Positions 30,937 to 40,100 of a DNA stretch of 64,000 nucleotides are shown piece after piece. The stretch's first letter is position 1. Every line of letters starts with the position of its first letter. The notes under the pieces were generated by a model. The model did not search any database and was not told the origin of the DNA. It saw only the letters and a list, made by a program, of their open reading frames with translations. A program made the position numbers and the translations under genes. Source of the stretch: Herminiimonas sp. CN. GTDB taxonomy: Bacteria; Pseudomonadota; Gammaproteobacteria; Burkholderiales; Burkholderiaceae_D. The DNA lies in the NCBI RefSeq assembly GCF_000622895.1, contig NZ_AVCC01000004.1, positions 1 through 64,000 of the forward strand, read 5' to 3'.

Positions 30937-32145
30937 ATGGCACATTCCTATTTTTGTCCTTGCCCGCGCGGCCTGGAAGCAGCACTGGCCGAAGAACTGC
31001 TGGAAATCGCTCAGCAATACACGCCGACGCTGAAAGTCCACAACCAGGTGCCCGGCGGCGTCCATTGCTCGGGCGAGCTGACCGACGCCTACCGGATCAA
31101 CCTGCATTCGCGCATCGCCTCGCGCGTGCTGATGCGCATGGCGCACATCAGCTACCTGAATGAAAACCATATCTACGACCTGACGCTGGCGCAGGAATGG
31201 GAAGACTGGTTCAGCGTCGACCACACGATCCGGGTCGATGTCACCGCGATCAAGTCGCCGCTGAAGAGCCTCGAATTCACCACGCTGAAGATCAAGGATG
31301 CGATTTGCGACCGTTTCCGCGACCAGTTCGGCAAGCGGCCGTCGGTCGACACCCACAGCCCGGACATCCGCATCGTCGGCTTCCTCGATGCGCGCCATTT
31401 CACGCTGTATCTGGACACTTCCGGCGAAGCGCTGTTCAAGCGCGGCTGGCGGCTCGACACCGGCGACGCGCCGCTGCGCGAAAACCTGGCGGCAGGATTG
31501 TTGCGGGTGACAGGCTGGAAACCCGGCATTCCGCTGTTCGACCCGATGTGCGGCTCCGGCACCATCCTGGCCGAAGCCGCGCAAATGCTGGCCGACATCC
31601 CGCCCGGCGCCCGGCGCAGCTTCGCGTTCGAGAAGTTCCACGGCTTCGACAGCGCCGCCTGGCAAGCGATCAAGGGCAGCGTCAAGCCGCTGCCGCTGCC
31701 GGGCGCGCCGAGCATTTTCGGCAGCGACATCTCCGGCGACATGATCGCGATGACGCGCGAAAACCTGCGCCGCGCCGGCATCCTGTTCGAGCTGCCGCTC
31801 AAGCAGATCGAGGCGCAAGAAGTCAAGCCGCCGACCGAGATTCCCGGCATCCTGCTGACCAACCCGCCGTACGGCGAACGGATCGGCGTGCGCGGCGACA
31901 GCAGCGTCGAAGCCGATGACCTGACCCGCGCCTTTTACAGCGCATTCAGCACCACCCTGAAGCAACGCTTCGCCGGCTGGAAAGTGTTCCTGTTCTCGGC
32001 CGACCTGACGCTGCCGAAGATGCTGCGCCTGAAGGAAGCGCGCAAGACGCCGTTCTTCAACGGCGCGCTGGAATGCCGGCTGTTCCGCTTCGACATGGTG
32101 GCCGGCTTCAACCGGCGCGAAGAAGCCAAGCCCAGGGAAGATTGA
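30937..32145 (+). CDS. THUMP-domain RNA methyltransferase (RlmL-like N-terminal type)
   Basis: Probable rRNA guanine-N2 methyltransferase. 402 residues: ferredoxin-like/THUMP region (about 1-155, PCPRGLEAALAEELLE, RINLHSRIASRVLMRM) and a class I SAM-dependent domain (about 165-385) with motif I DPMCGSGTILAEAA and motif IV TNPPYGERIG. It is about the length of single-domain relatives and lacks the RlmK half found in the roughly 700-residue fused RlmKL. The exact target base is not deducible. Confidence 0.85.
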   Translation: MAHSYFCPCPRGLEAALAEELLEIAQQYTPTLKVHNQVPGGVHCSGELTDAYRINLHSRIASRVLMRMAHISYLNENHIYDLTLAQEWEDWFSVDHTIRVDVTAIKSPLKSLEFTTLKIKDAICDRFRDQFGKRPSVDTHSPDIRIVGFLDARHFTLYLDTSGEALFKRGWRLDTGDAPLRENLAAGLLRVTGWKPGIPLFDPMCGSGTILAEAAQMLADIPPGARRSFAFEKFHGFDSAAWQAIKGSVKPLPLPGAPSIFGSDISGDMIAMTRENLRRAGILFELPLKQIEAQEVKPPTEIPGILLTNPPYGERIGVRGDSSVEADDLTRAFYSAFSTTLKQRFAGWKVFLFSADLTLPKMLRLKEARKTPFFNGALECRLFRFDMVAGFNRREEAKPRED

Positions 32146-32196
32146 GGCAGAACTTCTTGAGGCGGCGCTTTTTGCAGGCATTTTTGACCCGAAAAT

Positions 32197-32267
32197 ATAC
32201 TGCATAGCGTATTTTTGAAGCGCCAATGAAATAGTGCAGAATGGCAGCAATATCTACTTATACCTCC
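32197..32267 (+). repeat. Dispersed ~70-bp intergenic element, copy E
   Basis: ATAC (32197-32200), eight bases, GTATTTTT (32209-32216), and a right end ATACCTCC (32260-32267, one inserted C relative to ATACTCC). It lies between the methyltransferase and Bcr/CflA genes. Confidence 0.55.
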
Positions 32268-32337
32268 GCACACATCATCAATGGGGCAATCGGCTCGGGA
32301 ACCGTCCGATGCCGCCCCGCCGGAAGGAATCCCGACC

Positions 32338-33588
32338 ATGCCATCCGAAACCAGCCCGTCTTCCAGCGCCCTCCGGGTCGCGCTGCCGGGTACCGGCGCG
32401 CTGGCATTGATGCTGGCCGCGCTGGCCATGCTCGGCCCGTTTTCGGTCGATACCTACCTGCCGGCCTTCCCCAGCATGCAGGCGGCGCTGCGGGCCAGCC
32501 CGATCGAGGTGCAGCAGACGCTGACCGCCTACATGTTCTCGTTCGCGGTCATGATCCTGTGGCATGGCGCGCTGTCGGACGCCTTCGGCCGGCGCAACCT
32601 CATCCTCGGCGCGCTGGCGGTGTTCGCGCTGGCTTCGCTCGGTTGCGCGGCCTCCCACAGCGTTCAATACCTGTGGGCGTTCCGCATTCTGCAGGGCATG
32701 TCGTCCGGCGCCGGAATCGTGATCGGCCGCGCGATCATCCGCGACCTGTATACCGGCGCGCCGGCGCAGCGCCTGCTGTCGCTGGTGACGATGATTTTCT
32801 CGATCGCGCCAGCCATTGCTCCGGTGATCGGCGGCTGGATCGTCCAGTTGCTGGACTGGCGCGCGATATTCCTATTCATGTTCTCCTACACTGCGCTGCT
32901 GCTGTGGTATTGCACCCGCCATTTGCCGGAATCGCTGCCGCCCGAAAGGCGGCAAGCGTTCAATCTGCGCTTCCTGTCGAATAGCTACCGCAAAGTTTTC
33001 CGTTCGCCGCTGTTTCATTGCAAGGCAGGCACGCTGGCCTTCAATTTTGCCGGTCTGTTTCTGTATGTTGCCGCTGCACCGGCATTTATTACCCGCCATC
33101 TCGGCCTGGGCACGCATCAATTTGGCTGGCAATTCATTCCGACCGTGGCGGGGATTTTTCTGGGCGCGCTGACTGCCAACCGGCTGGCCGGCCGCATCAC
33201 CATCCCGCAGCAGGTTCTGGTCGGATTCGCATTCCTGGTCGGGGCCGGCCTGTTCAACGTGGCATACCATCTGTTCTTGCCGCCGGCATTGCCGTGGTCG
33301 GTGGCGCCGCTGATGTTCTATACCTTTGGCATGTCGATCGTCGCTCCCGGCGCCACTCTGATGGTGATGGATCTGTTCCCGGAGATTCGCGGCATCGTCG
33401 CTTCCTGCCAATCCTTCTTCCAAACCATGCTGGCTGCTTTGGTTGCCGGCGTGATCGCGCCGCTGCTCGACATTTCGGTACTCTGGCTGGCGCTCGGCCA
33501 GCTCGGTTTTGCCCTTGCCGGGCTCGGCTGCTGGCTGGCGGGCCGCACGTATCGCCGCAAGTCGGCGTACCCAAGCCTGAATGTATGA
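32338..33588 (+). CDS. Bcr/CflA-family multidrug efflux transporter
   Basis: Major-facilitator inner-membrane antiporter of 416 residues with 12 predicted helices. MLGPFSVDTYLPAFPSM with its membrane Asp, and the loop LSDAFGRRNLILGAL (motif A), GRAIIRDLYTG and APAIAPVIGGWI (motif C-like) fit the Bcr/CflA drug-resistance subfamily. The start at ATG 32338 has AAGGA about ten bases upstream; an upstream ATG at 32281 lacks this. Substrates are unknown. Confidence 0.85.
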   Translation: MPSETSPSSSALRVALPGTGALALMLAALAMLGPFSVDTYLPAFPSMQAALRASPIEVQQTLTAYMFSFAVMILWHGALSDAFGRRNLILGALAVFALASLGCAASHSVQYLWAFRILQGMSSGAGIVIGRAIIRDLYTGAPAQRLLSLVTMIFSIAPAIAPVIGGWIVQLLDWRAIFLFMFSYTALLLWYCTRHLPESLPPERRQAFNLRFLSNSYRKVFRSPLFHCKAGTLAFNFAGLFLYVAAAPAFITRHLGLGTHQFGWQFIPTVAGIFLGALTANRLAGRITIPQQVLVGFAFLVGAGLFNVAYHLFLPPALPWSVAPLMFYTFGMSIVAPGATLMVMDLFPEIRGIVASCQSFFQTMLAALVAGVIAPLLDISVLWLALGQLGFALAGLGCWLAGRTYRRKSAYPSLNV

Positions 33589-33639
33589 AAGCGGCCGCAT
33601 CAAACAGGCGACCGATCATGAGTGGATCGCGATCCCTCG

Positions 33640-34869
33640 TTAGCCGAAAAACAGGTAAGCCACCGCCACCGCCGCGATAAAGCCGACCAGGTCGGCAAAC
33701 AGTCCGCACTGCACCGCGTGGCGCGTGTGCTTAATGCCGACCGAGCCGAAGTACACCGCCAGCACATAGAACGTGGTTTCGGTGCTGCCCTGTATCACCG
33801 ACACCAGGCGGCCGGCAAACGAATCGGCGCCCTGGGTTTTCATGGTGTCGATCATCATCCCGCGCGCGCCGCTGCCGGACAGGGTTTTCATCAGCGCGGT
33901 CGGCACGCCGTCGACGAAACGGGTATCCCAACCGGCCAGCGCAACCAGCGCCCGGATGCCATTCATCAGCAGATCGAGCGCGCCGCTGGCCCTGAGCACG
34001 GCAATCCCGACCAGCATCGCGACCAGGTACGGAATAATCCGCACCGCAGTGGCAAAGCCTTCCCTGGCACCGTCGATGAAGGCGTCATACACATTGACCC
34101 GCTTGAGCGCCGCGCCACCGATAAACACCACCACCAGCAACGACAGCAGGAAATTGCTGATCAGCGCAGATTGCGCCTGCATCTGTGCCGCGGACAAGCG
34201 CGCAAACCACAGCGTAATGCCGCCCACCAGCAGGCTGAGCCCGACCATGTAGGACAGGATCACGCGATCGAACAGATTGATCTTCTGCACCAGCGCCACC
34301 GCAATGAAGCCGAACAGGGTCGAAATATAGGTCGCGATCAGAATCGGAATGAAGACATCGGTCGGGTCGGCCGCACCGAGCTGGGCCCGATAGGCAAACA
34401 CGGTGACCGGGAACAGCGTCACCGACGCGGTATTGATGACCAAAAACAGGATCTGCGCATTGCTGGCGGTATCCTTGCTCGGGTTCAGCGTCTGCAGTTC
34501 CTGCATCGCTTTCAGGCCCATCGGCGTGGCGGCATTGTCCAGCCCCAGCATATTGGCCGCAATATTCATCGTCATCGCGCCCAGCGCCGGATGATCGGGC
34601 GGAATGGCCGGGAAAATACGGGCGAACAAGGGATTCAGCATGCGCGCCAGCGCCGCCATGAAGCCGGCGTTTTCGCCGATTTTCATGATCCCGAGCCAGA
34701 GCGTCATCACGCCGGTCAGTCCGAGCGAAATTTCAAACGCCGACTTGGAACTGTCGAACATCGCCCTGACAATCGCGGCAAAAACATCAGCCTGTCCAAA
34801 AAACAGCGCCTGCACACACGCGGTCAGGAAGGCCACGATAAAAAAGCTGATCCAGATAAGATTGAGCAT
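33640..34869 (-). CDS. SpmA-SpmB fusion, nucleoside-recognition (Gate) membrane protein
   Basis: 409 residues with about ten membrane segments and two Gate domains (PF07670). The N-terminal half (about 1-190, MNIAANMLGLDNAATPMGLKAM) resembles spore maturation protein A; the C-terminal half (about 215-409, RIIPYLVAMLVGIAVLRASG, GSTETTFYVLAVYFGSVGI) resembles SpmB. In Bacillus these are separate proteins acting in spore-core dehydration. This host is not a spore former, so transport of another solute is probable. It sits 8 bp downstream of the KimA-like gene. Confidence 0.85.
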   Translation of the reverse strand: MLNLIWISFFIVAFLTACVQALFFGQADVFAAIVRAMFDSSKSAFEISLGLTGVMTLWLGIMKIGENAGFMAALARMLNPLFARIFPAIPPDHPALGAMTMNIAANMLGLDNAATPMGLKAMQELQTLNPSKDTASNAQILFLVINTASVTLFPVTVFAYRAQLGAADPTDVFIPILIATYISTLFGFIAVALVQKINLFDRVILSYMVGLSLLVGGITLWFARLSAAQMQAQSALISNFLLSLLVVVFIGGAALKRVNVYDAFIDGAREGFATAVRIIPYLVAMLVGIAVLRASGALDLLMNGIRALVALAGWDTRFVDGVPTALMKTLSGSGARGMMIDTMKTQGADSFAGRLVSVIQGSTETTFYVLAVYFGSVGIKHTRHAVQCGLFADLVGFIAAVAVAYLFFG

Positions 34870-34877
34870 CGAGGCGG

Positions 34878-36839
34878 CTAGACTTTCATCGGCAAGATAA
34901 CCATCTGCAAGCCGTCAAAATGCAGTCGTCTTTGAATCGCCAGTGCGGCCTGGTTATGCAATAAACGAGCGAACCAATTATCGTTTTCGAAAATCAGCTT
35001 GCTGGTAAAGAAGATCACGTTCGGGAATTGCGCATTGATCTGCTCGCACAGCTTGGTCACCTCATTGACCACGTCGGTACCGAAACCGAGGAAGGCAGAC
35101 GACGCCATGCCGTGGCTATGGCAAAAATCGATAAAATACTGCAGGGTTGCATTCGCTTCGCTGCGCATCTGCTCCAGCGCGCCCTCGCCGCCGTACGCAT
35201 GCGAATCCACCGTGCGTGCATTGACGAATATGAAATTCTTGAAATGCCCCGGAAACATGCGCTGCACCCACAGCAACGCATGCAAGCCGCCGCCGCGTGA
35301 ACTGCCGACGATAAACACCGCCGTCTGATCTTCCGAGTTCGGAATTATCGGCCCGACATGCTTGCCGAACGGCTGATTCGCAAACACCTGATCTACCGAT
35401 CGAATTGCGTTCTTTGTCTCTTGATAATGATTGCGGATATAGATGCACAGCGCTGCCATGGCCGCGATGATGACGGCGGTCGCCCAGCCGCCATCCGATA
35501 TCTTTTCTATCAGAAGAACCACCAGGATGGAGGCGCAGATCAGGAAGCCCAGCAAGGAAAGCGCCATGCGCCGCCGCCATTGCCGGTGCTGCTTGCGACT
35601 TTGCCACCAATACAGACACAGGCCGAACAGCGAGATCGCGAAAGTCAGAAAAACCGAGATCGAATACAGCACGATCAGCAAGGTCACGCTGCCGCCGGTC
35701 CAGAACAGGATCGCCAGCGCCGCCAGGCCCATGACCAGGATGCCGTTTTGCGTCACCAGTCGGGTCGACAGGTAGCGGAATTTGTGCGGCACCCAGGAAT
35801 CCGTCGCCATATTCGAAAGTACCGCCGGCCCACCCAAAAAACCGGTGTTCGCAGCCACAAACAACAGGCCGGCTTCGAATATCAGGACAATCAGGAGCAC
35901 GATTTGATTGGCCCATGCACTGCCGAAGCCGATGCTGGCAATAATCGCCTTGAACGTCGAGGCATTCAGCGTCTGCCCCTCGACCGGCGCAGCATCCCAC
36001 AGCAAGTACAGCAAAATGATGCCGCCAGCGGTAAATGCCAGCGACAAAGCCATGTAGAACATGGTTATCTTGCCGGTGCGCACGCGCGGCTCTGCCAAGA
36101 TATTGACGTTGTTCGACACCGCTTCCAGTCCGGTATACGTGCCGCCGCCCTGCGAATACGCCAGCATCAGCATCGCTGCAACGCCAGTCCAGCCTATGCT
36201 TTTGGCCAGATCGGCGGTCTCGGCAAAAGTGTTCGGCAGCAGATCCGGCAATTTCGATGCATGTACCAGGATGCCATAAGCGATCAGCGCAAAATGGGTT
36301 GCAACAAAACCCAGAAAAACCGGCAGCAGGATTTTGATTGCCTCTTTCAAGCCGCGCAGATTCATTACAATCAGGATTCCGGTGCAAAGCACTTCGGCCC
36401 ATAATTTGTAAGGCTGAAAACCCAACGGCAGCAGCGACGCCAGCGCTTCGACCCCGGCTGCAATCGAAATCGCCACGGTCAACACATAATCCAGAATCAG
36501 CGCGCATCCCGAAATCAAACCCATATAGGGTCCGACCAGTTTGGTAGCGACACGGTAACCGCCGCCGCCGGTCGGAAACAATTCAATCACCTGGTTATAG
36601 GCTAAAGCGATCACGAATACCGTAACCGCCGTTGCGATTGCCATGTACAAACCAAGATGCGTGTGGCTGCCCAGAGCGCGGAACGTTTCTTCCGGGCCAT
36701 AAGCCGAGGACGACAAGCCATCGGCTCCCAGCCCGACCCATGCCAGAAAGGCGACCAAGGCCAGCGAATGCCGCGTTTCGCTTTTCATTGGATCGAGCGC
36801 CTTCCCCAACACCATTTCGCGAATTTTCTTAGATTTCAT
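34878..36839 (-). CDS. APC-superfamily transporter with C-terminal cytoplasmic domain (KimA-like)
   Basis: 653 residues. The first 500 form about 12 helices (LSSSAYGPEE, YNQVIELFPTGGGGYRVATKLVGP, YSQGGGTYTGLEAVSNN), and the last 150 are soluble (AVFIVGSSRGGGLHALLWVQRMFP, FSHG-like segments), resembling a USP-type domain. Similar bacterial proteins include the KimA potassium importers, which carry the SSAYGPE-type motif, but an amino-acid substrate cannot be excluded. The start MKSKKIREMVLG was chosen; the open frame upstream runs antisense through the tRNA. Likely cotranscribed with the Spm fusion. Confidence 0.75.
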   Translation of the reverse strand: MKSKKIREMVLGKALDPMKSETRHSLALVAFLAWVGLGADGLSSSAYGPEETFRALGSHTHLGLYMAIATAVTVFVIALAYNQVIELFPTGGGGYRVATKLVGPYMGLISGCALILDYVLTVAISIAAGVEALASLLPLGFQPYKLWAEVLCTGILIVMNLRGLKEAIKILLPVFLGFVATHFALIAYGILVHASKLPDLLPNTFAETADLAKSIGWTGVAAMLMLAYSQGGGTYTGLEAVSNNVNILAEPRVRTGKITMFYMALSLAFTAGGIILLYLLWDAAPVEGQTLNASTFKAIIASIGFGSAWANQIVLLIVLIFEAGLLFVAANTGFLGGPAVLSNMATDSWVPHKFRYLSTRLVTQNGILVMGLAALAILFWTGGSVTLLIVLYSISVFLTFAISLFGLCLYWWQSRKQHRQWRRRMALSLLGFLICASILVVLLIEKISDGGWATAVIIAAMAALCIYIRNHYQETKNAIRSVDQVFANQPFGKHVGPIIPNSEDQTAVFIVGSSRGGGLHALLWVQRMFPGHFKNFIFVNARTVDSHAYGGEGALEQMRSEANATLQYFIDFCHSHGMASSAFLGFGTDVVNEVTKLCEQINAQFPNVIFFTSKLIFENDNWFARLLHNQAALAIQRRLHFDGLQMVILPMKV

Positions 36840-36930
36840 TTTATGGATACGCCCAGGCAAATTTCGCAGATCAAGGCCGCGATGATACGCTTTTGGGCTC
36901 GCGCATACCAATGCCAGCCGCATGAAATTG

Positions 36931-36959
36931 TTGCATATAAGGTGTGTATCGTACATAAT
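36931..36959 (+). promoter_or_regulatory. Sigma-70 promoter of tRNA-Leu
   Basis: TTGCAT (36931-36936), a 17-bp spacer and CATAAT (36954-36959), 14 bp before the mature tRNA 5' end. Four of six -35 and five of six -10 bases match consensus. Confidence 0.6.
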
Positions 36960-36972
36960 TGCGGGATGCGTT

Positions 36973-37059
36973 GCCGGGATGGCGGAATTGGTAGACGCAC
37001 GGGACTCAAAATCCCGCGCTGGAGACAGCGTGCCGGTTCGATTCCGGCTCCCGGCACCA
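36973..37059 (+). tRNA. tRNA-Leu (anticodon CAA)
   Basis: 87-nt class II tRNA. The acceptor stem GCCGGGA/TCCCGGC is followed by encoded ACCA; the D-arm contains GGTAGACGC. The anticodon stem CGGGA/TCCCG closes a 7-base loop with CAA at 37007-37009, which reads UUG. It has a long variable arm (GCGCTGGAGACAGCG) and the T-arm GCCGGTTCGATTCCGGC. It is the last host gene; the prophage begins within or just after its 3' end. Confidence 0.97.
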
Positions 37060-37068
37060 ACAAACATG

Positions 37069-37097
37069 CGGCTCTCAGAAATGAGTGCCGTTTTGTT
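37069..37097 (+). terminator. Rho-independent terminator after tRNA-Leu
   Basis: CGGC-T-CTCA (37069-37077) pairs with TGAG-T-GCCG (37082-37090), with one T-T mismatch, followed by TTTTGTTTTG. Correct strand and position to end the tRNA transcript. Whether it is host DNA or came with the phage depends on where attL lies. Confidence 0.7.
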
Positions 37098-37156
37098 TTG
37101 TTCCGCAATTACTGCTCTGTTCCGCAAAAATCCCAGTCCCGCACCCACCACGGCAA

Positions 37157-40100
37157 TCACTTCACGTTCACCTCTTTCATCCTTTCGTTGAATTCCTGCA
37201 TTTTTCTGGTGATTGCGTCGTTACTCTCCTTGATCTGGTCGCGCGATGCGTTTTCTGCCTCCAGTTGCTTGCGCTGGTTGCGCAGTAACTTGATTTGATT
37301 TTCGACCGCTTTCCCGTAGCCAATCATGCTCACATCAGGATTATTGTCGATATATTCCTGGATCGGCTGGCGATCCTCCAACCGGCCTTTGATCTCCTTA
37401 TCATGCTCGTGCAGCTTCGTTGTATTGGCGTAGAACTTGTTGCTTGCTGAAAAGGCATTCTCTGAATCCCCATAGAAGCGACTGACCAGCGGGATTTTAT
37501 GTGGCGGCAAGTCGTCGCCAGTTGCAATCGCCGTCACGGACTGGGCGGCCTTGTTCAATTCGCGGCCGACACCGCCAGTCACCTGCCCGAATAAATAGTC
37601 AATCTGGTCGGGCGTCGGACTGGCTTTACCGGCCACATATTCAGTGCCGCCGGAGAGATAGTTGATCGCCTCCGCAATCATCTTGGCAGGCGCGCTGGCC
37701 GTACTCTTAATGCGGGTATAGCCTGGCTCAAGTTTGTCAAAGGTCGGCTTAGAGATCGATTTCCCGGTCCAGTCCTTGTCGACGGCCAGGGCAACAAATG
37801 GTGCGGCCGGGGTTGGCGTGAAGCCTTGCACCGAAATCCCGCCGCCGCCGATCGGGTTGAATGCCTCCGTAATGACGCCCAGCAACCGAAGGACGTGATC
37901 AGTTGGCTTCTTGTAGCCGCCCAGCGCAAACTCGGCAGCAATACGGCCGATATTCGGAATCGCGTGATAGCCCAGCGGCATCGGGATGGTGACGTATTTC
38001 TTGCTCCCGATAGGAATAATTATGTTGCGCTCCCGAATGAACTCAGGCGGCTCGTCATCATCGAATCCGGCCAGTGACAGCATTACCGCCTGCATCGCTC
38101 CCCATGCAATGCCGCCGACGATGATCTTCTTGCCGGCGGACGTCAGGCGCGCGGTCTTGATATTTCCTCCATCCATCGTAAACAATGTTTGCGACAACCG
38201 CGCCGTTCCCTGCACCGCGGCATTGAAGAACATGTAAAGCGCGCCGATCTGCTGTGCCGATTGGCCTTTTCTGTTGAAATTGACCGTGATATTTTTGGCA
38301 ATGCTGGCGGCGCGCTGCTTGCTTATACCTTGTTCGCGCGCCATCTTGTAGACTGACAGCCGGGTCGCGTTTTCCATCGACTCGTTATAGTCGGATAGCA
38401 AATCGAGCATCACCTTGCCGCCGCCCTGCAATTTCGCCATCGGCACTTTCAGAGCGCCGTTTGCAGTAAACATCTTGCCGGCGGTGCTTTCCATCCAGGC
38501 GGTCGGGTCCATTGCGGACTTGATCGCATCGGCGCGGTCGGCGCTGTTGGCGTACATATCGCGAAATCCCGTTGCGCCGCCCTCTGCCCGATATTCCTCC
38601 CACAGCCTGCCCATGTCAGAATCAATCGTCTTGCCTTTGCGATCAGCGCGGGTCGAGCGGCCAATTGCCACCAGTGCCGGGCCAATATTCTTCATCAACT
38701 TCAGGCGCTGGCCCGCTAAAGGCGTGCTAGACAGATTGAGCGTAGATTCGCCAATATCGCGCACCAGGTTGGTCGCGCCGAATACCGGGTTATATTGGGT
38801 GTTGATCGCAGCAAAGTAGCGGGTAATCTTCGCGGATACGCCCAGCAAGCCATTCAGCTGCGCCGTGTCCAGATTTTTCATGGACTTGGCCATGCGTAAA
38901 GCGCGCTCGTTCCGTTCGTTGAATACGATCGCACGCTCCTGAATTTCCCCTTTGGAATCCTTGATCTTTGCCACGACAACATTGTCTGCGCTCTTCCAGT
39001 TGCCATTGATGCTCATCTCAACGAGCCCAGTGGCTTCGTTGTAGCGCCGCTCCGGAACGGGCGCAAAGGTCCAGAAATCCGGGCTCGGATTCAGTTTGAC
39101 CAAGCCGGCCAAGGCCACCGCCACGCGGTTCTTCTCGCCGCGCACAATCACCTTCTCCCGCTGCAGGGCGATGTTGGCCAGAATATTCACCACCGAGCGG
39201 GTCGATCCAGTGCGGTGCTTGACTTCCTTGCCCTTGATCGAGAATCCCTGTCCGATCCCCATGCCGGCGCCATCGTCTTCACGCATCAACGGTACGTAGT
39301 GCTTGAACATGTCGCCCCACTCCTTGACGGTACCGGCCGACTCCAGGCCGTAGGATGCGTACAGGCGCCGGGTTTCCGCCAAGATCGCGTCCACCTTCTC
39401 CGCCACGGCGGTCAGATGCCGGCGCTTGGAATCGGTCAGGCCGGCAAAATAGGCATCTGCATCCTTGTTTGTCATGCCGGAGCCGCCGTCCGGGATCTCG
39501 GGATTGCGCTCGGCGATCAGCGCATTGGCTTCTTTAGCATGGCGCGCATGCAGGTATTGGTCGATCTCATCCAGCGATAGCTGACGGGCAACAGCGTTTT
39601 TCAGCAGCGGCGTCAACTCTTTGTTGACGAACGCCTCGACGCGCGACGACGAGCGGCTATGAAACAGTTCTTCCTGCAGATAGGGGTCGTAGCTGTCGGC
39701 GATCTGACCGGATTCCTTGGTGATCGCCTGCACCGCGCGCCGCAGGTCGATGTGCTTGTCCTGCAACTTGTAGATGATGTTGTCGAGCCGGGTGTTTTCC
39801 GGCGCATCCCATGAAGCCCGGCTGCCGGCCTTGGCGCCTTCCAGTGGAAGGGATTGTTGCTTGGGAGTGATAATGGGCGCGGAGCGGTCGCCCAGCGCGC
39901 CGTCAGCGGTTAGGTCGCCGGTTCGGCTATAGAGGATTCCCTTAAGTTCGCCAGAGCCTTGATCCACGGTGGACACATGGTTGCGCAGCTGCCGGCTAAG
40001 ATGTGCCAAGACTCCGAGGGGCTGCCGTCCGGATTGTCCGGCGCGTAATGGCTGTAGCAATGACTTGAGGAGAGCGTGTCGCGCAAGTGTATCGCCACCT

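Noticed and set aside
33611-33631. GGATCGCGATCC palindrome between the Bcr/CflA and Spm genes as a terminator
   Set aside because: No loop room or T-run; too short to claim a function.
36840-37160. N-terminal extension of the KimA-like ORF running antisense through tRNA-Leu
   Set aside because: Known annotation artefact: peptides like SRNRTGTLSPARDFESR arise from antisense tRNA-Leu. Start moved to 36839.
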